Assembly (NCBI RefSeq): GCF_022869865.1
Contig: NZ_CP094984.1
Coordinates: 806,001 to 870,000 of the forward strand
Source of the DNA: Arthrobacter zhangbolii
GTDB lineage: Bacteria > Actinomycetota > Actinomycetes > Actinomycetales > Micrococcaceae
Direction of reading: 5' to 3'
DNA length: 64,000 nt
Shown: positions 31,372-39,538 of the stretch, piece by piece
Position numbering within the stretch: position 1 is the first letter of the stretch
Layout of the letters: each line of letters begins with the position of its first letter
Notes under the pieces: generated by a model
Databases searched by the model: none
The model's input: only the letters and a program-made list of their open reading frames with translations
What the model was told of the DNA's origin: nothing
Made by a program: the position numbers and the translations under genes

Positions 31372-31962
31372 TTAGAGTGTGCGGGCTGCCGTGGGAATCA
31401 GGTCCATGACAGTGCGGCCCTGGGCGCGCTCGCCGAGGGCCTTGAAGGTCCAGCCTGATCCTTCGCGGGCAACCTTGGCCATGATCATGGCGGTGTGGTT
31501 GCCCGAGTCGGTCAGCTGGTAGCGGGCGATTTCCGGGCTGCCGGGAGTGGAGTCATCCACCAGCCGGCAGAACGCGTTCTCCACCTGGTCGAAGGTCTGG
31601 CGGCTGTAGCTGGAGATGACGAAGACAATCTGCTGCACGGCCGGGGATACGGCCTGCAGGTTGACCAGGATGACTTCGTCGTCGCCCTCGCCGGCGCCGG
31701 TCAGGTTGTCTCCGGTGTGCTTGGAGGAGCCGTCCTTGCTGGCCAGCTGGCCGTACCAGACCTGGTCCAGGGCGTTGCCGTTGGCATCAAAGAAGATGGC
31801 CGAGGCATCCAGGTCCACTTCAGCGGCCTTCTTCGTGCCGAAGAGTCCGCGCTTGACCGGGGCTGCGGAATCCCAGCCCAGTCCCAGGCGCGTCTTGCTG
31901 AGTGCGCCGCCGTCCTTCTTCGTCAGTGACAGCGACTGACCTTTTTGCAGGCTCAGGCCCAT
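31372..31962 (-). CDS. TerD family protein (TerZ/TerF-like variant)
   Basis: 196 residues. It starts MGLSLQKGQSLSLTKKDGG and has a family-specific insertion around VKRGLFGTKKAAEVDLDASA, then FDANGNALDQVWYGQLASKD, GAGEGDDEVILVNLQAV, SYSRQTFDQVENAFCRLVDD and WTFKALGERAQGRTVMDL. It keeps the DLDASA and GDDE Ca2+ motifs. It is the most diverged of the three canonical copies and is encoded 25 bp before the next terD. Confidence 0.92.
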   Translation of the reverse strand: MGLSLQKGQSLSLTKKDGGALSKTRLGLGWDSAAPVKRGLFGTKKAAEVDLDASAIFFDANGNALDQVWYGQLASKDGSSKHTGDNLTGAGEGDDEVILVNLQAVSPAVQQIVFVISSYSRQTFDQVENAFCRLVDDSTPGSPEIARYQLTDSGNHTAMIMAKVAREGSGWTFKALGERAQGRTVMDLIPTAARTL

Positions 31963-31974
31963 GATTCTCCCTTG

Positions 31975-33087
31975 TTAGTTCGAGTAGACAGGTTTTGTGG
32001 GGGTGCCGGAGGACGCGCTGCGCCTGTTGCGCACGATCGAGGAGATCAGGGACGCCAGAATGAAGACGACGCCGATCAGGCCGGTGATGATCTCGTTGAT
32101 TTCCAGTTCAATGGTCAGCAGCAGGATCGCGGCGAGGGCACCGATGGCCCAGTGCGCACCGTGGTCCAGGTAGACGAACTCATCCAGCGTGCCCTGCCGG
32201 ACCAGGAAAACGGTCAGCGAGCGGACAAAGATCGCGCCGATCAGGCCGAGGCCGAGGGCGATGATGATCGGATCCGAGGTGATGGCGAACGCGCCGATGA
32301 CGCCGTCGAAGGAGAAGGACGCGTCGATCATTTCCAGGTAGAGGAAGAGCATAAACGCTGCCTTGCCGGTGGCCTTGACCAGCTCGCCGTTGCCGGACTT
32401 CTTTTCCACCCGCTTGATGGCGTCTTCGTCATCAAAGTCGCCGTCGCCGTCGACGTCGAACAGGCCACCCAAACCGGTGACAAGAAGGTAGGTGATAAGG
32501 CCTGCGGAACCGGCGACAAAAATATCGGTGGTGTGCTCGGCGTCGGCCAGGCTGGCAGCGGCCAACAGGACCGCAAGGCCGGCAATCAGGGACGCACCGT
32601 TAAGCTTTCCGATTTTGGCCAGCGGGGCCTCGATCCAGCGCAGCCAGCGGATGTCCCGGTCCTCGAACATAAAGTCCAGGAAGATCATCAGCAGGAACAT
32701 GCCGCCGAAGGCAGCGATCTGCGGGTGCGCCTCGTGCAGCAGGTAGCCGTAAGTGCCCGGCTGCTCAGGGTCGCCCTTCTCCAAGGCCAGCCGCAGCGCT
32801 TCAATCGGGTTCATGCTGGCTGTGACGCCCACAATGACCAGCGGGAACACAATGCGCATACCCACCACGGCAATCAGAATGCCTACGGTGAGGAACATTT
32901 TCTGCCAGAAGGGGCTCATTTTTTCGAGGATGCGGGCATTGACCACCGCATTATCGAAGCTGAGGCTGATCTCAAGAACACCGAGAATGGCACAGAGGAT
33001 GAGTGCCTCTATCCCCCCGTAGAAGAACGCTGTGACCAGCGCGGCGGCCGTGATGGCGAATGACCAGCCGAAAGTCTTGAAAAACAC
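31975..33087 (-). CDS. TerC-like integral membrane protein (DUF475)
   Basis: 370 residues from a GTG at 33087 (reading MFFKTFGWSF; AAGG and AAGGAG lie upstream); the frame stays open to a TTG at 33141. About nine membrane segments. ILGVLEISLSFDNAVVNAR and LEMIDASFSFDGVIGAFA are the paired TerC-type intramembrane acidic motifs for metal transport. Between them, near residue 210-222, lies DVDGDGDFDDED, an EF-hand-like Ca2+ loop in a cytosolic segment. It is the first gene of the Ter operon and probably exports or regulates divalent ions (Mn2+ in TerC relatives). Confidence 0.9.
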   Translation of the reverse strand: MFFKTFGWSFAITAAALVTAFFYGGIEALILCAILGVLEISLSFDNAVVNARILEKMSPFWQKMFLTVGILIAVVGMRIVFPLVIVGVTASMNPIEALRLALEKGDPEQPGTYGYLLHEAHPQIAAFGGMFLLMIFLDFMFEDRDIRWLRWIEAPLAKIGKLNGASLIAGLAVLLAAASLADAEHTTDIFVAGSAGLITYLLVTGLGGLFDVDGDGDFDDEDAIKRVEKKSGNGELVKATGKAAFMLFLYLEMIDASFSFDGVIGAFAITSDPIIIALGLGLIGAIFVRSLTVFLVRQGTLDEFVYLDHGAHWAIGALAAILLLTIELEINEIITGLIGVVFILASLISSIVRNRRSASSGTPTKPVYSN

Positions 33088-33424
33088 TCTGCCTTGCAGC
33101 TCCTTCAGTTCCTGCACGCAGCCGGCGGCCGGATAAGGCAAAAACTTTGATAGAGGATTGCTCGATCCAAGAACGAATAGGCTTCAGTATGTCGCACCCC
33201 GGACACCGCGGGCAACTATCTCCGGCCGCTGGCGCGCGGAATCCTAGCCTGCGCCGGGGGCGCCGGGCCAGAGCCGGGGCCGGTTCCGGCAGCATCCGGG
33301 TGCGTCTTTGTCTTCTCCCGTCCCCGATCAGCGCTGCCGGTGCGGACGGTTTGGGCTTGGTGCCGGGGTCTGCAAGGATGATTGAAAGCCTACTGATAAA
33401 GGCCCGCGTTTGAAGGAGGACTGC
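33088..33424. promoter_or_regulatory. Divergent intergenic region, Ter operon and LRV gene
   Basis: No credible gene; a short open frame at 33147-33413 has no start signal or protein-like composition. The sequence must hold the Ter-operon promoter (AT-rich patch at 33138-33160) and that of the LRV gene. I see no clear operator. Confidence 0.4.
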
Positions 33425-33739
33425 ATGCAGGACGAGATTCAGAAGCCAGGACACCGGACGGCAAGCCCGGTCATGAACATTCCCGCTGCCGATGTAGTGG
33501 CGGATGCCGGCGCCTCCGCCGCCCCGGCCTCCCGGGTGAATCCCGCGGAAGTGGCTCTCCTGGCGCAGGCCGAGGATCCGGGGACCAGCTCCCTCCGCCT
33601 GCAGGAGCTGGCCACCGATCACCCGATGGTGCGCCCTGCGGTGGCGGCAAATCCGGCAGCCGGGCCGGAGCTGCTGAGCTGGCTGAAGGCGCTGAACGAC
33701 GACGGCGTGAACGCCGCCATCGCCCGCCGCGGCGCGTAG
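33425..33739 (+). CDS. Small LRV (variant leucine-rich repeat) protein
   Basis: 104 residues from ATG 33425 after AAGGAGGACTGC. A polar N-terminus leads to one LRV-type unit: AEDPGTSSLRLQELATDHP, VRPAVAANPAAGPELLSWL and NAAIARRGA. The same unit closes the large membrane protein at 39539-41674 (ARLQELATHPRARVAVAGNP), so the two are linked by domain. LRV units are thought to mediate protein contacts. Divergent from the Ter operon. No enzyme motif. Confidence 0.75.
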   Translation: MQDEIQKPGHRTASPVMNIPAADVVADAGASAAPASRVNPAEVALLAQAEDPGTSSLRLQELATDHPMVRPAVAANPAAGPELLSWLKALNDDGVNAAIARRGA

Positions 33740-33820
33740 CGCGGCTGCCGGGCCAGAAAGCGCGTTCACCCAGGCCGACGGCATCTTCGGCCGCCGTCAG
33801 CGCATGCCTGCAGCTCCGGC

Positions 33821-34588
33821 CTACAGCTCGGCCGAGGCCAGCAAAGGCAGCGTGGGGGTTTCCGAGCCGCCCTCCGGTTCCACCGTCATGGCCACAGCTC
33901 CTGCATCGGTGACGTTGCCGCTGAGCCAGATGCGGACGTCGTCCCCGCCGTCGAAGCGAACATTCGGGATCGGCGTTTCTTCCTCAAGCAGCCACAGCTG
34001 GTATTCCCGGCCCTCGCCGGGATCCGGAAGGTCTCCGGCAACAAACAGGGCAGAGTCCGCGTCCCGGGAAACCACCAGGGTGGCCGGAACACCGTTGACG
34101 TCCAGCTGGCGGGTGGTGACGTCCGGTGCCGACAGCAGCCGGTTCTCCCGACCCTGCTCGGCAGCCGCGATCTGCTCCTGTTCCCGCTGTTCGGATTGGA
34201 CGCCCAGCGCCCAGCCGCCCAAGGCAATGCCCGGCACCAGCACGGCAGCCGCTGCCGCGGCGAGCACCGTACGGGTCCTGCGCCGCCGCCGGTCCTGGAG
34301 GGAAGTGACTTCCTCAGCCGGCAGTGGGCGGGTCCCGGAAATGGCGGAGAGCACGGCGGTGCGCAGCTCCGGCGGTGCTTCCTGCGCGGCTCCGGCTGCC
34401 AGGGATGCTCCGACCTCCGAGTAGTCCTCCACCTCGGCACGGCACTGCGCGCACCCGGCCAGGTGCTGTTCAAAATCGGCCCGCTCCTGCGGGTCCAGGG
34501 CGTCCACTGCGTACAGCGGCGCCAGATCATGGGGGCTGCCAGCGTCATGGAAGCCTCCGGATCCCGGCGAATGGTTGTGGCTGCTCAC
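33821..34588 (-). CDS. rskA: Anti-sigma-K factor (RskA family)
   Basis: 255 residues. The N-terminal zinc anti-sigma motif FEQHLAGCAQC (HxxxCxxC) sits in PLYAVDALDPQERADFEQHL. One membrane segment (about 107-130, AAAAAAVLVPGIALGGWALG) is followed by the extracytoplasmic RskA domain with SRDADSALFVAGDLPDPG and YQLWLLEEETPIPN. It holds the sigma factor at the membrane until proteolysis. The GTG start overlaps the sigma-factor stop by 4 bp, ensuring balanced synthesis. Confidence 0.92.
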   Translation of the reverse strand: MSSHNHSPGSGGFHDAGSPHDLAPLYAVDALDPQERADFEQHLAGCAQCRAEVEDYSEVGASLAAGAAQEAPPELRTAVLSAISGTRPLPAEEVTSLQDRRRRRTRTVLAAAAAAVLVPGIALGGWALGVQSEQREQEQIAAAEQGRENRLLSAPDVTTRQLDVNGVPATLVVSRDADSALFVAGDLPDPGEGREYQLWLLEEETPIPNVRFDGGDDVRIWLSGNVTDAGAVAMTVEPEGGSETPTLPLLASAEL

Positions 34589-35220
34589 CGTTCACCTCCC
34601 AGTGCTGAGCGGAGACTTTTCAGGCCGTCCCGGATGCGGGCCTTGGCCGTCCCGAGGGGAATATCCAGGTATTGGGCCACCTGGCGGTACGTCCGGCCCT
34701 GATAGTAGGCCAGCGAAACTGCCTCCCGTTGGAGGGGGCTGAGGGTATCCAGCCCGTCGCGGACCTCATGGGTGTCCATGCTCTGTTCCACTTCCTGCCA
34801 GGTCTGGTCAACCGGTGTGTCTGTCCGCTGGTCCTCGTACGTCTGTTCCCGCTCACGTTCCCTGGCCACCTGGCGGATCCGGTCCACGGCCCGCCGGTGG
34901 GCGATGGTGCACAGCCACGCCAGCACCGAACCCCTGGACGCATCGAACCGCGCCGACTGCTGCCAGGCCATCAGATAGACCTCCTGGACAACTTCGGCGG
35001 CAATCTCCGGCGACCGCGTCACCCGCACGGTGAGGCCGTAAACCTTCGCCGAGGTGGCGTCATACAGGGCGGCGAAGCTCGCCTCATCCCCTTCACCGCT
35101 GCGGCGCAGCAGGCGGGCCAGCTCGGCAGCCTGATCCTCCCGGCCGGTCGCGGCGACGGGCTCCGGAACGCCGGGCGGCGAACCGGCGCGAAAAGCATCA
35201 GGGGAGGGCAGCTCAGTCAT
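34585..35220 (-). CDS. sigK: ECF RNA polymerase sigma factor, SigK type
   Basis: 211 residues from ATG 35220 with TTGGAAG upstream; the open frame continues to 35379 but lacks a signal. Sigma region 2 reads ALYDATSAKVYGLTVRV and EVVQEVYLMAWQQSARFD. Region 4 is LSPLQREAVSLAYYQGRTYR followed by IPLGTAKARIRDGLKSLR. Coupled to rskA. Controls a small regulon of envelope proteins in actinobacteria; the divergent CHRD/sortase genes are the obvious target here (inference). Confidence 0.93.
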   Translation of the reverse strand: MTELPSPDAFRAGSPPGVPEPVAATGREDQAAELARLLRRSGEGDEASFAALYDATSAKVYGLTVRVTRSPEIAAEVVQEVYLMAWQQSARFDASRGSVLAWLCTIAHRRAVDRIRQVAREREREQTYEDQRTDTPVDQTWQEVEQSMDTHEVRDGLDTLSPLQREAVSLAYYQGRTYRQVAQYLDIPLGTAKARIRDGLKSLRSALGGER

Positions 35221-35533
35221 GCGCTTCCAAGGACGTTCCCTTCGACGACGGCGCCCCGCCGGGTCGGCGAACGGGGACATTCCCGGGGAGAAGACTGCCA
35301 CATCTTCGCTCGGGGCCGCCAGCCGGGGCAGCACCGGGCCGGCCGGAGCCGGGCTTCGGTGATGCAGGGGAATGTCCATACCTGCTGTTCGGTGCGGGTG
35401 GCGGAACGGACGGGTGCCCGTCGCTGTGCACGTGTTTCAAAACTTTTTTCAGGTATTTCGATCCGGGACACATCCGCCCGGCGCTCAGCTCCGAACCTGT
35501 GGTGTTGCTAGAGAACCCACGACGAAGGACACG
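35221..35533. promoter_or_regulatory. Intergenic region between sigK and the CHRD gene
   Basis: 313 bp without a credible gene. It should contain the sigK promoter and the promoter of the exported-protein/sortase pair. TTTCAAAACTTTTTTC at about 35440-35455 is the only AT-rich tract. I cannot pick a SigK-type promoter with confidence. Confidence 0.35.
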
Positions 35534-36310
35534 ATGATGAATAAGAAGATGCGTCTGCTTGCCGTCCCCACACTGGCCCTGGGAGCCCTGGCTCTTTCCG
35601 GCGGTCCCGCCATGGCACACGGCGAAGATTCCTGGAGCAGCCAGGCCACGCTGAACACCATGAACAATTCCGGCACCACCGGACAGGCCATGGTGGATGT
35701 GCACGGCACCGAGGCAGTTGTAACCGTCAACGTTTCCGGTGCAGCGGAAACCTTCATGGACGGTCCCTTCCCGCACGCCCAGCACATCCACATCGCGGCG
35801 CAGGGAACCTGCCCCGGCCCGGAAGCGGATACCGACGGCGACGGCGTGGTGAACACCACCGAGGGCCACCCCTTCTACGGCCACATCGGCACCTCGCTGA
35901 CCACTGAAGGCGATTCCAGCCCCGATTCCGCCCTGGCGGTTGAGCGCTTCCCGGGCGGATCCGCCTACACCTACGAGCGGACCCTTGAACTGAGCCCCGA
36001 GACCGCTGCGTCGCTGAAGGACGGCAGTGCGGTAGTTGTGGTGCACGGTGTTGATCCCACCAAGATGCCTGCTGCGGCGGCTGAGAAGATGTCGGACCTG
36101 GATCCCAGCCTCCCGGCAGCGGCCACCCTTCCTGCAGCCTGCGGCACCCTGGTCGGTTCCCAGATGGCTGCCATGCCCGAGGGCGGAGCTGACACCGGTG
36201 TGGAGACGGCCTCCGACAACGGCGTTGCCGGCACTGCAGTTGCCGGTGCGGGCGTTCTGGCCCTGGCCGGTGCGGCAATGGTGGCCCTCCGCCGCCGGGC
36301 CCGCGCCTAG
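35534..36310 (+). CDS. Exported CHRD-type protein with sortase-like tail
   Basis: 258 residues; ATG 35534 (or the next codon, 35537) follows GAAGGACACG. A signal peptide ends ALSGGPAMA at about residue 28. The mature domain has HAQHIHIAAQG, an EF-hand-like DTDGDGVVNTTEGHPFYG, HIGTSLTTEGDSSPDSALAV and AVVVVHGVDPTKM, the CHRD-like beta protein seen across actinobacteria. The C-terminus reads PEGGADTGVE, a hydrophobic helix and RRRARA, the layout of a cell-wall sorting signal with TG but without LPxTG. It is followed 30 bp later by a sortase gene. Confidence 0.82.
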   Translation: MMNKKMRLLAVPTLALGALALSGGPAMAHGEDSWSSQATLNTMNNSGTTGQAMVDVHGTEAVVTVNVSGAAETFMDGPFPHAQHIHIAAQGTCPGPEADTDGDGVVNTTEGHPFYGHIGTSLTTEGDSSPDSALAVERFPGGSAYTYERTLELSPETAASLKDGSAVVVVHGVDPTKMPAAAAEKMSDLDPSLPAAATLPAACGTLVGSQMAAMPEGGADTGVETASDNGVAGTAVAGAGVLALAGAAMVALRRRARA

Positions 36311-36339
36311 GGAACCCGTGAGTAGCTGAGGCGATCCCC

Positions 36340-37002
36340 ATGAAGGAATCCCCGAACGGCCGCCGTGCAGGTCTGCTGACCTGCGCGGCGGCCGCGCTCC
36401 TCCTGTTCACCGGGTGCAGCACCGCGTCCGCGCCGGAGGCCGGAGCCCCGACGAGCGCGTCAGCGACCGCATCCTCCGCCGCGCCGTCAGCCCCCGCGCC
36501 CACAGCGGCCACTCCGTCGCCGGGGACCGCTGCACCGGCTGAAACGCCGGCCGCCGCGCCGCCTGCCTCCCTGTCCATCCCGTCCACCGGAACGGAATCC
36601 GCGCTCCTTCACCTGGGGTTGCGCGAGGACGGTTCCCTGGAAGTGCCGCCCGAACCGCCCGGCTCACCGGCCAGCTGGTTCACCGGCTCGCCGGCTCCCG
36701 GCGACCAGGGTCCGGCGGTACTGCTGGGCCACGTCAATGCCACCGGCGGGGGACCGGGCGTGTTTGCGGACCTGCGGGCCCTGAAACCCGGGGACCGGAT
36801 CAACATTGCACGCGAGGACGGCTCCACGGCGGTATTTGCCGTGGACAAGGGGGAGCAGTACGGAAAAACGGACTTTCCCACCCTTGAGGTTTACGGAAAC
36901 ACCGAGCAGCCCGAACTGCGCCTGATAACGTGTGACGGTTTTGATGCCGCCAGCGGGGAATTCGAGGATAACTACGTTGTGTATGCCACGCTGATCCCGT
37001 AA
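36340..37002 (+). CDS. Class F sortase
   Basis: 220 residues. A lipoprotein-like signal (LLFTGC, Cys 26) and a Thr/Ser/Pro linker precede the sortase beta barrel. Catalytic His 131 is in VLLGHVN and Cys 198 in LRLITCDG. The C-terminal strand is FEDNYVVYA; the Arg expected near here in many sortases is not obvious. It attaches or processes surface proteins by Cys transpeptidation. The adjacent CHRD-type protein with an ADTG-type tail is its likely substrate. A lipid anchor instead of a membrane helix is unusual. Confidence 0.88.
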   Translation: MKESPNGRRAGLLTCAAAALLLFTGCSTASAPEAGAPTSASATASSAAPSAPAPTAATPSPGTAAPAETPAAAPPASLSIPSTGTESALLHLGLREDGSLEVPPEPPGSPASWFTGSPAPGDQGPAVLLGHVNATGGGPGVFADLRALKPGDRINIAREDGSTAVFAVDKGEQYGKTDFPTLEVYGNTEQPELRLITCDGFDAASGEFEDNYVVYATLIP

Positions 37003-37145
37003 ATCCCCTCCGCGCAATTCCGCCCCGGGTCCCGTCATAACCGGCGGCGTATATATGCCCCGTGTTAGGGTTTTATGCGAACGTATCTGTTGGCTCGGGG
37101 GGACCATCACTTACTCCTTCCGGGCGTTTACTACCTGGGGGAGAA

Positions 37146-39443
37146 TTGAAGAACTGCACGTCCTGCGGCGCTGAACTACAGTCGCACTGGAAATTCTGTA
37201 CCAACTGCCAGGCGCCGCAGCCGGCACAGAGCGGCGGCAGTGCGGCCGCCGAAACCACTCAGCCGGACCGCGACGCCATCCGCAGCGAGCAGCCCACGCA
37301 GCGCTTTGAGCAGGCACCCGGCCAGAGCGCCGCAGGCGGGCAGCCGGGGCAGCGGGCAGAGAGCACCGCAACGTCCACATCGGTTTTTGATCCGCCCGTT
37401 ATGGCGCCGGCCGCCAAGTCCGCCGACGCGACGGGTACCAGCGGTTCCGGCTTCGCCGCGCCCGGCACCCCCGCCGGTCCCGGCGGCACGGGCGGCACGG
37501 GCGGCACGGGCAACAACGGTCCCGGCGGCATGGGCAACAACGGCCCATCCGGTCCGCAGGGCCCCGGCGGAACGAACACGCCGCCCTCCGCCCCGAAGGG
37601 ACCCAGGAAACGGTCCCGCAAGGTCATCATCCTCGTCTCCGTCCTCGTTGTCCTGCTGGCAGTGGGGATCGGGGCCTTCTTCTACGTCCAGAACCTGATC
37701 CGCGGCGGAGCCAGCTCCCCGCAGGGTGCTGCAGACCAGCTGATGGAGTCCATTGAAACCAAGGACATGATCGGTCTTGCCACGCTGGTCCCGCTGGAAG
37801 AGCGCGAACCCATCCAGCGGATCCAGGAGCACCTGGCGGACAAGATGGAGGAGTTCAAGCTCGAGGAAGCCCTGACGAAGGTGGGACGCGATGAAGAGCT
37901 CAGCGAGGACGAGTTCTCCTTCGACGGCGTCACCATTTCCATGGAAGGCGTCGAACCCGAAATTAAGGAAATCGACGAGAGCACCGCGCTGATCAGGTAC
38001 GCCAGCGGCGAGGTCAAGGTCGACATCGATCCGGCGGCAACCACCGGAACGCTGCGCACCATCTTCGATTCCCTGGAAGAGGAAGAAAAGGTCAACGAGA
38101 CCATCGAACTGGGCGAACTGGGCCCGGACGGATCCCCGCTGACCCTGGTCGCCACCGAACGAGACGGCCGCTGGTACGTCAGCCCCATGTACAGCGTTGC
38201 CGAAATGGTCAACGCCAGCGAAAGCTATGACCGCGGCAGCGTCCCGGAGGCCTCCACCGGCAGCAACAGCCCGGCCGAAGCAGCCAAGGCCATGGTCGAA
38301 GCCGTGCCCTCCGTGATCTCCGAGGGAAGCCTCAGCCCGCTTGCCGGCACGCTCTCCATTCATGAAGGCAGCCTGCTCTACCTCTACCAGGACATGTTCG
38401 ACGACGCGATGTCGGGCATGAACGGCGAAGAGATCAGCGTCAGCGACGTCCGTTTCACGGAAGGCGAGAAGGACGGCAACCGTGCCACCGCCGTCGTCGA
38501 CAACATCAGGCTGGAAAATGACTACGGCGACGAAATCACCCTGACCAGCGAGTGCATCAAGGGTGAAAGCGATTCGGACAGCTTCTGCCTCAACGGGTCC
38601 GGTTACACGGTTGAACCGTCAGCCCAGATGTTCGGCGGCCTGCAGAATCTGTCGGTGACCACGCTGGAGGAAAACGGCAAGTGGCGGGTCAGCCTGGGCC
38701 ACACCCTGGCCGACGCGGTTATTGACTGGACCGATTCCCTCACCCGCGAGCAGGCACTCGCGCTGCTCTCCCTGGCGCACAGTGAAGATGCCTCCGGCGA
38801 CATTGCCGTGGATGACTCCACTGACGTGACCTTCAATTCCGCCGGCTTTGCGGTACTGAACCTCCGTGTTGACGAGGAAATGAGCCTGGCCGCCGAAGAC
38901 GAGTACGACTTCGGTGACATGACCGTCTACTCCAAGGACGGCAAAGAGGAAATCACCACTCTCGGCTACGGCGACGAGATCCCTGAAGGGGACTACAAGC
39001 TCGTGGTGTTCGCCGGCCCGGAATGGGATGAGGAACGCGCTGAAGACGGCGGCGACATTGACTACTCCAAGGAACTGACGCTGGTGGAGGATTCGGGTAC
39101 CTCCTTCTCGGACTCCTACCTGGACCCGGGCAAGGATTACTTCTACGGCCTGCTGTCCCTGAGCGGGGAGGCCATGACCCACACGCTGAAGGGCATTGAG
39201 GACGACGGCGAGCTGATGTTCGAGGTGTCAGGTTCGGTGCTGCCCATCGGTACGCCCGGCACAGTGGTAGTGACCATGGACGGTGAGGAACACGAACTGA
39301 AGCTCGTGGCCGGCGAGCCGGCCACCGTAACCATCCCGTACCCCGGTGACGGTGAGGAACACGAGGTCACGGTAGAGCTGTTCCCCGGTGAGGGAGCCAC
39401 CACCGCGTTCCTCAGCTACAACGGCGAGCTGAGCGCAAACTAA
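37146..39443 (+). CDS. Zinc-ribbon, single-TM protein with large outer region
   Basis: 765 residues from a TTG at 37146 directly after GGGGGAGAA. N-terminal zinc ribbon CTSCGAELQSHWKFCTNC; a Gly/Pro/Thr-rich linker to about 150; RKRSRK and one membrane helix (VIILVSVLVVLLAVGIGAFF, about 160-180); then about 580 acidic outer residues with repeated EVEL/GEEHE-type strands. An early block SSPQGAADQLMESIETKDMI resembles the TcaA-type repeats of membrane proteins with the same zinc-ribbon start. The function is unknown; it may sense or organise the cell wall. Confidence 0.78.
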   Translation: MKNCTSCGAELQSHWKFCTNCQAPQPAQSGGSAAAETTQPDRDAIRSEQPTQRFEQAPGQSAAGGQPGQRAESTATSTSVFDPPVMAPAAKSADATGTSGSGFAAPGTPAGPGGTGGTGGTGNNGPGGMGNNGPSGPQGPGGTNTPPSAPKGPRKRSRKVIILVSVLVVLLAVGIGAFFYVQNLIRGGASSPQGAADQLMESIETKDMIGLATLVPLEEREPIQRIQEHLADKMEEFKLEEALTKVGRDEELSEDEFSFDGVTISMEGVEPEIKEIDESTALIRYASGEVKVDIDPAATTGTLRTIFDSLEEEEKVNETIELGELGPDGSPLTLVATERDGRWYVSPMYSVAEMVNASESYDRGSVPEASTGSNSPAEAAKAMVEAVPSVISEGSLSPLAGTLSIHEGSLLYLYQDMFDDAMSGMNGEEISVSDVRFTEGEKDGNRATAVVDNIRLENDYGDEITLTSECIKGESDSDSFCLNGSGYTVEPSAQMFGGLQNLSVTTLEENGKWRVSLGHTLADAVIDWTDSLTREQALALLSLAHSEDASGDIAVDDSTDVTFNSAGFAVLNLRVDEEMSLAAEDEYDFGDMTVYSKDGKEEITTLGYGDEIPEGDYKLVVFAGPEWDEERAEDGGDIDYSKELTLVEDSGTSFSDSYLDPGKDYFYGLLSLSGEAMTHTLKGIEDDGELMFEVSGSVLPIGTPGTVVVTMDGEEHELKLVAGEPATVTIPYPGDGEEHEVTVELFPGEGATTAFLSYNGELSAN

Positions 39444-39538
39444 TACCCAGGGACGGTCCTGCCGCAGCGCGCGGCGGGACCGTCCTGCCCTTTGCCGGCT
39501 ACGGCATCCACAGTTTTCGAAAATCCAAGGAAGGCACC

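Noticed and set aside
33147-33413. 88-codon open frame in the Ter/LRV intergenic region
   Set aside because: No ribosome binding site, Arg/Gly/Ser-rich, and it overlaps the likely promoters.
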